In this document: one piece after another, positions 24,505 through 36,555 of the stretch
Position numbering within the stretch: position 1 is the stretch's first letter
Layout of the letters: each line of letters starts with the position of its first letter
Source of the DNA: Apoda limacodes
Lineage: Eukaryota > Arthropoda > Insecta > Lepidoptera > Limacodidae
DNA length: 64,000 nucleotides
Direction of reading: 5' to 3'
Assembly: GCA_946406115.1 (NCBI GenBank)
Contig: OX291555.1
Span: forward strand, 14,836,001-14,900,000
The notes under the pieces: generated by a model
The model's database searches: none
What the model was told of the DNA's origin: nothing
What the model saw: only the letters and a program-made list of their open reading frames with translations
Translations under genes and position numbers: made by a program

Positions 24505-25610
24505 TATAACGGAACGACCGTTTCCGGTGGTCCGTCTCCGGTAAAGGACCGATAGAAGTTTCTGGGCATTCGCTCTTAGGTCCATTACCACTGTGGTAAT
24601 TTAAATTTAGAGATCAAAGAATCTCTAGATGTTTGACATCGCTCAGTCAAAACAGTTCACTTTACGTAGATACTTGACGTAGTCGTGAAAAAATTCTGTT
24701 GATAATTATTTTTACGGATTCTAATTTGCTGCATATCTACTTCTATGCTATAAAAGAAAACCGTCCTCGTACGGTTCTTAGTACTACGTATATATATTGC
24801 TTTACTACGGCTCTATTCCTAAACTGAGGTCCGTGAGAAGACGTCTTTGTATGCACATTTGTTGTCTAACGACGGCGCACGGCAGCTGCTTTGCTGTTCT
24901 TTTACTGGGGAAGGCCGGAGTCTACTAAACTCCAAATCCCCGGCCTGCCCGGAGTGTCCTTGACTCCAAACCTTCGGCCTGTGCACTAGGGGTGCTATCT
25001 TGAACACCGGTTACTACACAAGGTGACGGGGCGACCTGCTCTACGCCGAAGCTACTGGCGAGCTACGTTCACGTGCGGTCTTGCACTGTGCTAGCCACGT
25101 GCGGCCTTACCTTGTGCCTGCCACGGGCGGCATATTCACTACTCAGCACACGCTGTTAGGCCACGTAAAATCAGTCCCGTCCGCGTCTTCTTTCTACGGC
25201 GGTGCTGACCTGAGGGGTGCCTACAGCGAGCAAGACATCGAATCGGGTTGTAGGCCGAGAGACCTAAGTGTACTAGTTCCCTAATAAAAGCTTTAAAAAC
25301 TACACTTAAAATCTGTGTAGGCAGGCTTGCGTTTGGCTATCTTTCTATTTATTTAGGTAGTCCTATATTATTGTGAATTAGGTAGCTGTGATCTAGATAT
25401 TTAAGTGTTAAGAATCACCCTATGTGATTAGGATATTATGCATTAAAAGCTGTTACTATATAAAGAAGAGTATACTAATATAACTTGCCTTACCCTTGAA
25501 AAGTGTTTCTTTACTCGCCTTTGAACTCCCTCTATCTTTTCTCCTCCTTCTGAGCACCTAGCCGGTGCATTCGGTAACAGGGCACTACTGCTTTAACCTG
25601 TCCGGTTATA
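24505..25610 (+). repeat. 5' LTR, 1106 bp
   Basis: Begins TATAACGGAACG and ends CCGGTTATA, so the terminal six bases are inverted (TATAAC/GTTATA) instead of the usual TG/CA. The start is fixed by the 3' copy and the end by the adjacent primer binding site. Promoter-like GCTATAAAAG is at 24748-24757, and AATAAA lies at about 25284-25289, giving a plausible R region between them. Compared with the 3' copy it shows scattered substitutions. Confidence 0.88.
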
Positions 25611-25611
25611 G

Positions 25612-25629
25612 TGGCGCCCTTTCACGTGG
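25612..25629 (+). promoter_or_regulatory. Retrotransposon tRNA primer binding site
   Basis: TGGCGCCCTTTCACGTGG starts one base after the LTR end. TGG pairs with the 3' CCA of a tRNA. The first eight bases equal those of lysine-type primer sites, but the tRNA was not identified further. Confidence 0.7.
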
Positions 25630-26231
25630 GTTTTAGAGGTATTCTACTTTCTATAAAGTAAAGAGATTTTTCAAGGCAAGGTTCAGAGATTTTAGGGTGT
25701 CTAATCCTTATTTTTTTCAGCTTCTTATGAAATTGTATTTTAGCATAGCGGTATACTCATTCATTGTTTATCTAACCCTAGGTAAGGTGTTAATAATTTG
25801 TTTAGAACGTGTCGGTGGTAAGCCGAGTACCATATACTAGGTTACTAACGTCTTTTGCTTATTATTTCATTGTATTTAACTGATTACTACTACTAAATCT
25901 AATCTATCTGATATCTTTGTGTAACAGAGGCATTCCAGATGGCAGGCGATTTAATTAGGTTTCTGCCCAAAAAGGCTCTACAGTTTGAGTTGCTACTCAG
26001 AGGTGTAGAACCTGCTTCTAAAATCGATCTGATGCGCGATCAGTACGAAAAACTACCTTCAACTACTGTTGTTTCTGATCTAAGTAAATTGGAACGTGAC
26101 GAAGATATCGATCAGATATCTAAATTGCTTAAAATCTGGAAAGCCAAAGTTGATTTAACAATTTCTAGTGGAAATTCAAATTCAAATTCAATATAATTTA
26201 TTCAGTTTAGGCTACAATAATTGAGCACTTA

Positions 26232-28893
26232 TGAATGTCACTACGCCATCGGTTCGTAAGTCTACAGGGCGGGAGACCTTGTACTGAGAAGAACCGGCAA
26301 GAAACTCAGCAAGGGCATTTCTTTTCTCCCTTTCTCTTACAGCGTCCAATTAAAATATTGGAAAATCCTCCTCCCTATCATAAAAAGACACTTTCCATTA
26401 CAAACATAAAAAAACATGAAATATAAAGCACAAGCACAACATAAAAAAGTATCTAATATAAACAAAAGACAGTTTATGTATTCATCACTAAGAAATAATC
26501 AATGTCTTACAGTATTAATTAACAAAACAAAAAGTAAGACTAAATACTAAGAATACAAAGAAGTTTGCAAGAGCAGACCAGCCTCCACAGGCGGCACCCG
26601 TTCACGAGTATGACACATGAATCAGCCATCGCTTCGCTCAACCATGTTTTAGGGAACGTAACGACCCTACACACACGCCACCACCGCAAAGACACTTTGA
26701 GAGAGCATGACACACTCAAGCAACTCCAATAAAACTTCGATTGTACTAGTTACAATGTGTGTAGTAAAGGAACAAAATATAAGAGGAGAAGATTGAAAGG
26801 TTCGTAATGCTTTACTACCGAGAAGCAACGGCAATAAACTCACTAGTTAATCTTTTATACATCATATAAAAATACAATATAGCCTTACACTAGGTAATAA
26901 CATAATATACAATGTTTTAATTAAAAAAAAAATATTTCAAATGCCCCAATACGAATCAATTAAGTTCTAATTTTTCCAAGCATTTTTATCATTTATGTAT
27001 TCATCAACTTTGTAATAGCTTTTTTTCATTAAACTATCTTTGACATATATTTTAAATTTATTTGAGGGTAAATTAACCACATGTTCTGGAATTTTATTGT
27101 AAAAAATATACTTTGTATTGCGAAAGAGCTATGTACCTTCTGAAGACGACATTTTGGAACTACCAATTTATCCTTATTCCTTGTATTAACACTGTGGAGG
27201 TCACTATTTTTAACAAATAAGTGACAATTTTGGCGTACATACATTATACAAGCGAAGATATATTGGCAAGGAACAGTTAAAATATCAATTTCCCTAAATA
27301 GTTCCCTAAGAGAAATTCGAGGTACTAATTTATAAATTGACCGTACTGCTCTCTTTTGCAAAATAAAGACTGTATCAATATCAGCTGCTTTACCCCAAAG
27401 CAAAATGCCATAAGACATGATGGAATGAAAATAGCTAAAGTAGACCAAGCGAGCAGTGTCAACATCTGTAAGCTGCCTAACTTTCATAACTGCATTGGCA
27501 GCTGCACTGAGTTTTCCTGCAAGAACTGAAATGTGAGGGTTCCACTGCAGCCTATTGTCTAATGTAATACCTAGAAACACTGTTGAGTCTAATAGTTCTA
27601 TTTCTTCTCCGTTTAGGGATAATTTTGTACTTATGTTTCTGACATTTGGCATCATAAATTTTAAACACTTAGTCTTTTTCGCATTAAGAAGTAAATTATT
27701 TGCCGTAAACCACTGGAGAACCTGAAAAAGCGCATTACTTACGTCGTCAAAATTAGTTTTATTTTTGTCAACTTTAAATAAAAGAGAAGTGTCATCGGCA
27801 AATAGTACAATCTTGCACAGCTTCTCCACAAAGAGAGGCAAGTCATTAATGTAAATTAAAAATAGAAAAGGACCTAAAATAGAACCTTGAGGAACTCCTA
27901 ATTTTACCTCAGAGCCATTGGATTTTACTTCATTGATTTGAACCTTCTGCATTCTACTACTCAAATATGAGCGGATAAGCTCAAGAGCCAAATCTGCAAT
28001 ACCATAATGACTCAGTTTCCGTAAAAGAGTTTCATGTTGCACGCAGTCGAATGCCTTTGATAGATCACAGAAGATACCAATAGCATTTTGTGACTGTTCC
28101 CAAGCAACAAATATATGCTGTATAAGGGCAACACCTGCGTCAGTTGTGGAACGCCCTTTTGTAAAACCAAACTGTTGAGGATGAAGTAATCCATTTATGT
28201 TAATATGTTTAAGCATCTGATTGAACATAATTTTTTCAAAAATTTTGCTTAAGGCAGGCAGTATAGAGATAGGTCTAAAATTATAAGGATCATCTTTACT
28301 TCCACTTTTAAAAAGTGGTTTTATTTTACTATATTTCATTAAGTCTGGGAATATCCCTTCGTCAACACACTTATTAAATATTATGGCTAAGATTGGTGCT
28401 ATAATATCAATAATTCCGCTAAGGACTTTGACTGATATACCCCATAGGTCACAAGTTTTTTTCTGAGTTAGTAATTTAAATGTCTTTATGATGTCTTCAG
28501 AGGTAACATGCTCAAATTTAAATATAGCCTTGCATTTATTTACATTACATTTTAAAAGTAACTCTGATTCTAATGGAGAGGAATTTAATGCATTAGTTGT
28601 AATAAGGCATTTCAGTAAAATATTTCTCAAAAGAGTTAGCGACATCAAGATCTGAATCAATTATTTTTTAATTTACAGTAAGTGAATAATGATTGTCACG
28701 CGGTTAAATTTTTCCTGTTTCACTATTTATTACATTCCATGTGGCCTTTATTTTATTATTAGAATTTTTAATTTTATAACTTAAATGTATTGATTTTGCA
28801 CCCCTGCATACTTTTTTAAATATTTTTGAATACATTTTGACATAGTTGGTGAATGTGGGTATGTATCTAAAGCTGATCTTAAAGCTATTTTTC
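26232..28893 (-). mobile_element. 5'-truncated jockey-group LINE inserted in gag
   Basis: The 2662-bp non-LTR element is flanked by the 8-bp target duplication AGCACTTA at 26224-26231 and 28894-28901. It contains reverse transcriptase and an ~0.7-kb 3' region (26232-26965), but no endonuclease, so it was truncated at its 5' end on insertion. It lies antisense to the host element. The 3' end shows no poly(A) run. Confidence 0.85.
26966..28893 (-). pseudogene. LINE reverse transcriptase, frameshifted
   Basis: The main open frame is 27029-28660 (543 aa). RT motifs in order are FRPISILPALSKIFEKIM, QFGFTKGRST, DLSKAFDCVQH, GVPQGSILGPFLFLIYINDL, the catalytic FADDT, and FLGITLDNRLQW. Upstream coding (28704-28893, with KIKATWNVINSETGK) is separated by a stop and frameshift. 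The apparent start codon at 28660 lies in a shifted frame and is not a real start. At about 27110 another shift occurs; the natural C-terminus SYYKVDEYINDKNAW ends at 26966. The order fits the jockey/CR1 group. No RNase H is present. Confidence 0.88.
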
Positions 28894-30068
28894 AGCACTT
28901 AATGCTTAGATTTTCTAGGATCAATATTGACGAGGATGAGGATGAATCTCTTATAGATAAGTTCTCAAACCTTTCGTCAGACTATACAAAGATTTCTCAA
29001 AGATATTTGAATTTTTGCAAGGGCATTGTCGAAAATGTTGATCCTAAGCCTTGTATTTCTTCTCCTACTTATACGGAAAAAATAGTTGTAATTGAACGCT
29101 CTCCTCTTCTAGATTTTAAAAAGTTCAAATACGATGGTCAATCTTGTCCAATTGAATTCTTAAGAAACGTTATTGAAATGGCTTCATTTAAGTCTGTTTC
29201 GGATGACAAATTGTATTCACTTTTGTTTGAAATGTTGAGCGGTCCAGCACTCGATGGTTCCGTAACAAAAAAGATGTACTAATAAATTGGAATTTATTCA
29301 AAACCGATTTTCTTAAGGATTTTGAGGTTCCTGATGCTGACTATTTATTAAGAAAAAAAATTGAGGCCAGAAAACAAAAATCTAATAAAAGGGCCATAAT
29401 TTTTATAACTGAGGTGCAAACTCTTTGCAAAAAACTTAGTTCCCCAATGTCAGAATCAGAGATTGTTTCTATTATGCGCAGAAACTTAATCCCTAATTTT
29501 GCAATACAGTTGCGACAATGGGACGTTGTTTCAATTGATTCTTTGTTTGAAGCTTGTAAATGGTTAGAAACGTCTATTGCGATGAATACTTCTATTCCTA
29601 GCACTAGGTCTCTTAATACTTCTAATAATAATATTCTTTCTACTTCTATAGAAAACAAGGTTAGTCTTGTACAGTCTAATCCTAAAACTGACAAGAGAAA
29701 TCTATGTTTTAAATGTAACTCTGAATCGCACACGACGTTACAATGTAACTCTCGTGACATTGTATGTTTCGGCTGTGGCCGTAAAGACGTACGTGTGATC
29801 GATTGTCTTAATTGTTCTCCTACTTCGACAATTAGTGCATCTAGACCGGCTCGAAAGTATAACCATTTTAAACCACAAAGTGGTGGAAAAAAGGTCACTT
29901 TTACTAAAGGTTCAAATCCAAAAAACTTGTAAGAAAGAACCTTACTTCTAATACTGATTTTAAGCCAAATCACTTTTCAAAGAAAGGTTTTTCAAAGAAA
30001 GGTTTAAGGTTGATCCCTAAGAAATTTTTTGTGCTAAAGATAGTACACACAAAAATTCGAAATCTTGT

Positions 30069-31949
30069 ATGCAATCTGTCACTCAACATATCAACTTCTT
30101 TGATAAAGGCGAGTGGGATGCATGGCTTAAAACGGTAAAAATCTTTTCGAAATCGTACAAAGTCGATTCGGTTCTCTTTAAAGAAAATGATTTTGTACGT
30201 CCTTATGTAAATATCTCTGTACATAATCTTACTTTATGTGGTTTGTTAGATAGCGGTAGCGCAATCTCTATTTTAGGTAATAATTCACATCTCGTACTCT
30301 GCGAGAATGGGTTAAGTGTAAATCGTTGCGATAACATTCAGTGTTCCGTAGCCAACGGAACAAAAATGTCTTCTATCGGATCGATTGAATTACCTGTCGA
30401 ATTCAATGGAATTCGAAAGCTTTTATCTTTCTACGTTATACCAGAAGTTAAGCAGTCTCTACTACTTGGTGTAGACTTCTGGAAAGCTTTCCAAATTATG
30501 CCTTCTTGCATTAACGCTAACTTAGTGCATTTGGATACTAAATTTCCTTTTGTTGCGAACGTATCTTCTGATACGAACCTTTCTCACTATGATGAGTTGA
30601 GTGAGGTTCAAAAGATTACTGCGGATGCAATCATAGATCGATTCCAAAAAATATCTGATGAACATCAACCCCTTGGTAGGACTCAACTTATCGAGCATTG
30701 TATTGATACTGGCGATAGTCCTCCAGTCCAACAAAAATGCTATAGACTATCTCCTGAAAAAGTCAAAGCACTTAATGTTGAGATTGATAAGATGATAGAA
30801 CTTGGTGTCATCGAGCCTGGTGAAAGTCGATGGCGTAGCCCAGTGATTATCACTCCTAAAAAAGATGGTCAGTGGAGGTTCTGTATCGATAGTCGAAAAC
30901 TAAGCTCTGTAACTGTCAAAGATGCTTATAATCCACCTTTGATTTCTGAGATTCTAGATAGTCTTCGGGATGCTAAATATCTATCTTCTGTTGATATTGC
31001 GAAGGCCTACTGGAATGTTCCTTTGAGAAAAGAGGACAAAATCAAGACTTGTTTTCAAGTTCCGGGTAGAAATAGCTTCGTTTTTAACGTAATGCCATTT
31101 GGTATGGTTAATTCTGGTGCTACCCAACAGCGTCTTATGGATCGCCTTTTCTATAGCGATCCAGAACTTGAAAACAAGGTGTTCGCGTATTGTGATGACG
31201 TAATTCTCGTGACAGACAATTTTGATGCCCATATTCGTCTACTTAATAGATTATGTGACAAAATTGTGTCAGCCAACATCACAGTAAACTTTAAAAAGTC
31301 TTGTTTCTTTCGTAAACAGCTTAAATACTTGGGTTACATAGTTGACAAACACAGTCTACATACTGATCTCGAAAAAGTCGATTCTATTCTTAAAATCCAA
31401 CCCCCAAAGTCTGTAAAGGATTTAAAAATATTCCTTGGTAGCTGGTACAGGAGGTTCATACCGAACTTTAGTTCTATTGCTGCTCCTTTAAATAAGCTAA
31501 CTTTAACTAAAAAAGGAACGCCTAAATTCTCTTGGAATGACGAGGCGGACAAAGCTTTTAAAACTTTAAAAGAACTCCTTATTTCGTCACTTCATTTCAT
31601 TGGTGCAGTGTTGACACAAGAATTAGATGGTGTTGAAAAACCAATCGCTTTCATGAGTAAATCACTCTCTGCTCCTCAGAAAAATTACTCAACAACGGAC
31701 ACTTTCCTTAGTGTAATTACTGCTCTAGAACACTGGTCTTACTACTTAGACAATGGCCAAAAGTTCAAAGTTTACACAGACCACTCATCGTTGTTATGGT
31801 TTTTAAAACTAAACAATCCTACCGGTCGTTTAGCTCGCTGGTGTATTAAGTTGTCGGCATTTAACTTTGAGATTTGCCACAAAAAAGGTTCCGACAATGT
31901 GATACCTGACTTCTTGTTTCGTGCTAACATGGTGAATGCAATCACTTAA
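30069..31949 (+). pseudogene. pol: Pol: protease, reverse transcriptase, RNase H
   Basis: The longest open frame of the element is 626 aa, but its ATG is internal: the pol frame reaches upstream of 30069 and meets gag through frameshifts. The retroviral-type aspartic protease active site LLDSGSA is at residues 59-65. RT has the catalytic YCDD at residues 374-377, then LKYLGYIVD and the connection FLGSWYRRFIPNF. The RNase H region is abnormal: the N-terminal strand with the TDAS-type aspartate is missing, and ELLISS joins directly to IGAVLTQE in frame. The later YTDHSSLLW motif is kept. The frame breaks again at about 31945. Confidence 0.88.
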
Positions 31950-33181
31950 ACAGCACATCGTCTACTGATGCCTGGTATAATGCTCTTAAGGCTAATATTC
32001 AAGCTAACCCTAGTGCATACCCTCAATACCTAATAAGGGATAGCAAATTGTATAAACATTGTCGCACTAACTCTATTTTGTGCTCTGAATATGACTGGAA
32101 AGAAGTCATACCAAACGAAGTGAGAGAACAAGTGATCTCTGAAAATCACTCTCCTCCTACTTGTGCTCATTTTGGGATACAAAAAACTTACCAAAGAATA
32201 CGCCTACGTTATTTTTGGAATGGTATGTACTCTAACGTTGCTAAGTTTATAGCAAAATGTAATGTTTGTCTTGCTTACAAACATCAAAACTCTAAAACTA
32301 TTGGTTTAATGGGTAAACCTAAACAATGTTGTAGACCATTTCAGTGTATTACAACTGATTTAATAGGCCCATTACCTTTATCTCGAAAGCTTAATCGGTA
32401 TATTTTGGTAGTGATGTGTCATTTCTCTAAATTCACTCTCCTATTTCCGATTAAAAAGGCAACTTCTTCTGTCTTAAATCATGTCATGGAAAACTTAGTT
32501 TTTCTTGTGTATGGTGTACCTGACACGGTTATCATGGATAACGGTCCCCAGTATGATAGTACTGAGTTCGTGGACATGCTTAAAAGGTACAATGTTCCGA
32601 AAATTCACTTTACTACTCCTTATACTCCTCAAGTGAATACTACTGAACGGACAAATAAGACCATTGGTACGGCAGTCGCATGTTTCGTGGAGGAAGACCA
32701 TAGAACATGGGATGTAAATATGCACAAGATTCAGTTCGCTATTAACTCATCTGTAAATGAGGTTACTAAATACACTCCGGCATTCTTGGTGTTCGGAAGA
32801 GAGCTGGTATCTTGTGGCTCTATCTATAAAAACAACGAAGAAGTCATTATGTCTCCTAGGGACGAGTTCGCAGATAACGTTGGTTTTCTTTCCCCTATCT
32901 TCGACGAGGTGCAGGAAAGGTTGTGGAACGCCGACGAGCGTAATGCTGCTTATTACAACTTACGTCGAAGAGACATGTCATTCAACGTCGGTGACTATGT
33001 CTGGAAAAGGTGTTACAACCAAAGTGTTGGACATAAATTCCATTCGGCTAAGTTGGCTAAAAAGTTTTCTCGTTGCAAAGTCGTAAATAAAATATCTCCT
33101 CTAATTTACGAACTGGTCGATGAGAATAACAAAAACATTGGCCGCTGGCATATAAAAGATTTTAAATGCATAGGTAATTAA
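31950..33181 (+). pseudogene. pol (IN): Integrase of the LTR retrotransposon
   Basis: Open from about 31950 in a different frame from RT; the ATG at 32048 is not a natural start because the domain begins upstream. An N-terminal HHCC zinc motif (H, H then CNVC) is followed by a catalytic core. Counted from 32048, the core has D104 (TTDLIGPL), D164 (MDNGPQ) and E200 (TERTN), a D-60-D-35-E spacing. The C-terminal part ends RWHIKDFKCIGN and a stop. The core residues are intact, although the element as a whole is dead. It would insert the cDNA into the host genome. Confidence 0.88.
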
Positions 33182-33946
33182 TCTTAATTACCGGCATTAG
33201 TCATTTATATGGTTATTTGTAATATAGTATTGTTTTACTTGTACAAAGTTCATATTAGGTTAGGATAACGTAGTTATTCATCACATTCATTTTCTCATTA
33301 CAAAGCGTTGCTAATTGAGCAAAAGATTTTTTTTTGAAAAGACGTGTTCACGTAAAGTCAAAACGATTCGCTCTTGACCTTTGGTTTGTTTGTAAACAAT
33401 GGTCAGCTGTCAGGTTGACAACTGTCAAGTCTGATTTTCTTCTTCAGCGACTCATTTTACCTATCTATGGTAGAATGTTCATTGACATAAGATACTACTA
33501 CTCTATAATGCTTATGTCAAATATGAACATAATCGTCAATCTGAAGTTTTGAACTTTAGAACAACTAATTCTACTTGTTGTTAATACAGAGGCTACTCGT
33601 AACTCTGTCGGTAAATATTTAAATAGTGTCTTTGAAACTTAACAAAGAGACTAATTAGTTATAATTATAAGTTAAATATTTTGGTTTCACTTGGTGGACT
33701 GGCGATTGTAGCTCAGCACCAACGTACGTAAGGGTCTGAAAGTTCATGATGAGATTTTCAGACAATTTAAAAGCGAACTTTGAAAGGATTTTGAATGTTG
33801 CTGTTTGTTTGAATGAAAGTGATTGATACCAGAAGTTGTACATACTCATCAGCCATCTCTTATCATTGAAGAAAAGTGTCTTCAGGAGAAAAATTTTCAA
33901 CGAGACTTGGTCTCATGGAAAATTTTTGAAACACGGGAGGGGACAC
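33182..33946 (+). other. LTR element 3' region with polypurine tract
   Basis: There is no envelope-like open frame (no long frame, signal peptide or membrane segment). GGGAGGGGA at 33935-33943, directly before the 3' LTR, is the likely polypurine tract that primes plus-strand synthesis. Confidence 0.65.
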
Positions 33947-34505
33947 TATAACGGAACGACCGTTTCCGGTGGTCCGTCTTCGGTAAAGGACCGATAGAAG
34001 TTTCTGGGCATTCGCTCTTAGGTCCATTACCACTGTGGTAATTTAAATTTAGAGATCAAAGAATCTCAAGATGTTTGAAATCGCTCAGTCAAAACAGTTC
34101 ACTTTATATAGATACTTGACGTAGTCGTGAAAAATTCTGTTGATAATTATTTTCACGGATTCTAATTTGCTGCATATCTACTTCTGTGCTATAAAAGAAA
34201 ACCGTCCTCGTACGGTTCTTAGTATATATATATACTACGTATATATATTGCTTTACTACGGCTCTACGCCTAAACTGAGGTCCGTAAGAAAACGTCTTTG
34301 TATGCACATTTGTTGTCTAACGACGGCGCACGGCAGCTGCTTTGCTGTTCTTTTACTGGGGAAGGCCGGAGTCTACTAAACTCCAAATCCTCGGCCTGCC
34401 CGGAGTCTCCTTGACTCCAAACCTTCGGCCTGTGCAGTAGGGGTGCTATCTTGAACACCGCTACAAACGAAGGTTACGGGGCGACCTGCTCTACGCCGAA
34501 GCTAC
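33947..34505 (+). repeat. 3' LTR, truncated
   Basis: Matches 24505 to about 25062 of the 5' LTR with scattered differences (for example TCCGTCTTCGG versus TCCGTCTCCGG). It then stops abruptly after GCCGAAGCTAC, where transposase sequence begins. About half of the LTR is missing. Confidence 0.92.
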
Positions 34506-35060
34506 GCAGGGCTATGCAGGGATCGTTCATGCTTTTGTTTCGGATTCTCTTCTGCCGAATACCGACAATTCTGTTTTTTAACATGTCCATTCAGGTGAAA
34601 GTTCGCTTCGTCACTGAACAGTAATATTTTCAAATTTGTTAAACCGCTGAAGCATTGCGTTTACAAAATTCAATAGATTAACATAGTCCGCATCATTTAA
34701 TTCTTTAACTAATTTAATTTTATTGGTTCTTAAAGGCAAATCTTTCTTTAAAATCAAATGCGAAGATGTTGTATTGATATTCAGTGGTTGACCTCGCTTT
34801 CGGATAGATAAAGACGGATTTGGCTAACCGACACGACGCCTGCACTAATTCGGTGAATTCCTGGTCGCGTACTGAACAAGGGCGACCCGCGTTTCGAATT
34901 TTAACAGTCGTACCTGTATTTTTGAATATGTGGATCCATTTTTTAATGGTATCGCCACTTGGTGCATCACGCGTATGATATTTCACACGATACAAACACT
35001 GAGCAGTCACCATTGAATCACCGTTACGTACGCAAAAAGCGCGATGCATCTATGAGTACG
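34506..35060 (-). pseudogene. Mariner-like transposase, N-terminal half
   Basis: The minus-strand frame 34720-35049 reads HRAFCVRNGDSMVTAQ, then GDTIKKWIHIFKNTGTTVKI and RNAGRPCSVRD. This is the paired helix-turn-helix region annotated DUF4817 in insect transposases. After a frameshift the catalytic-core start SDEANFHLNGHVKKQN is encoded near 34560-34620. The sequence then stops at the truncated LTR. The matching C-terminal half is at 24232-24504. The middle of the gene, including the remaining catalytic acids, is missing. Confidence 0.72.
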
Positions 35061-35188
35061 AGTCCATTGTACTATAACTCCACAAAATGGCGTACACCGC
35101 GATTCCCTCCCCGCGCCCCTCTACTCTCCGTTTTAACTTCAACGCTAAAACAATTGCACGATACCATCTGTGCACATTCTGTATATTA

Positions 35189-35341
35189 GGTGCGTTTTGT
35201 TGACTGCTTCAATGCGTTCAATGTCATAATCCAGCCAAGTTAAAAAGTCATAAATTCTGTATAACACAGTACAAATCATGGTTCATTCTCTTTGGAAGGA
35301 TTACCGCACTATGTACATTATTTCGGTCAACAAAACGCCAC
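35189..35341. mobile_element. MITE, same family as 12033-12197
   Basis: The 153-bp element starts GGTGCGTTTTGTTGACTG and ends CGGTCAACAAAACGCCAC. TATTA is present on both sides (35184-35188 and 35342-35346), a likely target duplication. It is inverted relative to the copy at 12033. Confidence 0.8.
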
Positions 35342-35346
35342 TATTA

Positions 35347-36555
35347 TAATCTTATACCGGGGCCCACTACCAATGCCAAAAAAAAAACAGTTTGAAATCC
35401 ATTATCCTCGCTTAAATTTATATATGTCGGCGGCCGATCGTAAAATCAGGCAGATCACGAAATTCCTAGGCAGATCGTAAAGTATGGAATAGAAATTATC
35501 ATATAACTGAACAGATTATTATATGAAGCTTGACTGGAACGCTCCGCATCTACGTTTACAAAAGAAAAACGGAACCTAACTAATACATGACTTATATATT
35601 TATATATATATACTCTAGTTTTCAAAATATCTTTACAATAATGTAGTATATGTATGTGCGTTCATGTATTAAAAATACAATTAGCTTTTCAGCTATAAGG
35701 CTGTCTGGTTGTAATCTGAGTGTTGATGAGAGAATGAAGTATATTCTGTTCTATTCTATATCTCATAAACAAATACTAAATGCTATTGTACTCCCAAGGG
35801 TTTCTATCTCTATCGACCCTTTCATATACTTTTGCCCTATTCATTTATTTTCTCATGCATTTTCTTTCATTCGTTTTCTGAGCCAACTAAAATATTTTCG
35901 ATTCTGTCAAATTTATTTGTAATTGTTAGTCATACCACCCGTACTTCTCAATGGTATGATTTTCACAACATTATTCTTTGTCTCTTCATCTGCTTTACCT
36001 CCCCGATCAGTGGCTACAGCGGTTTCTGAACCACAGTGCCATGTTACCATACCTACGGTATTTTCATATCGATATGCAACGTACTCATTTTCCGATCTTC
36101 GATTTCCTTGAAAATTGAAGTAAATATAGTATAGCTGATCTCAGAAAAAGAATCGAATTTATTTCTCAGAATAATTCTAGTGATAAACGGAATAATGAAT
36201 CATCTTCGAGTTCCTAGTTAGAGAATTGTGTCATACATACCTATGATTAATTTATTTTTTGTAAAATCTAGTCATGCCATCATGAAAAAAATGTCATTAC
36301 AAAATCTAGACTAAGTTCAACAGCATTTTAATAGCTCAGGGCACCTAGTGACACTTAGGTGGAGATGACGAATCAAGTTATAATATGGTAATCAGCACTT
36401 AATAGAGTCACAGACGAAATAAAAAGTTATAGCATATACATAATAATATGTTTTTATTACATGTAAGTATGGTAGGTAATAGTAAAAACTAAAACGCTTT
36501 TTTGACGTGATAATAAGATCAAAACTAGTGCTTAATTTAAGTGGTAAATTGAATA
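35347..36555. other. Non-coding, no gene seen
   Basis: Several overlapping short frames between 35650 and 36111 are open on the plus strand but have low-complexity, phenylalanine/serine-rich translations and no motif. I do not call a gene. Confidence 0.4.

Larger units (their letters stand above)
25939..29933 (+). pseudogene. gag: Gag of the LTR retrotransposon, interrupted
   Basis: The N-terminal part starts MAGDLIRFLPKKALQFELLL (25939-26196). The frame is then lost shortly before a LINE insertion at 26232-28893. Gag resumes at about 28902 (INIDEDEDESLIDKF) and runs to about 29255, where a frameshift moves the frame. The second part (29256-29932) carries a capsid-like region and a perfect CCHC zinc knuckle, CFKCNSESHTTLQC, then a second CxxC motif. 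It would package the element RNA. Frameshifts and the insertion make it non-functional. Confidence 0.82.
24505..34505 (+). mobile_element. Ty3/gypsy-type LTR retrotransposon, decayed
   Basis: The order is 5' LTR (24505-25610), primer binding site, gag (interrupted by a LINE), pol as protease-RT-RNase H then integrase, polypurine tract, and a truncated 3' LTR (33947-34505). Domain order RT-RH-IN assigns it to Ty3/gypsy rather than Ty1/copia. No envelope-like frame exists between integrase and the 3' LTR. At least four frameshifts, a deletion in RNase H, a 2.66-kb LINE insertion and loss of half of the 3' LTR make it inactive. Confidence 0.93.

Noticed and set aside
33182..33946. Possible envelope gene of the LTR element
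   Set aside because: Only short frames exist, without signal peptide, cleavage motif or membrane segment.
35650..36111. Cluster of overlapping plus-strand frames
   Set aside because: No motif, no splice-consistent structure and no paralogue in the window.
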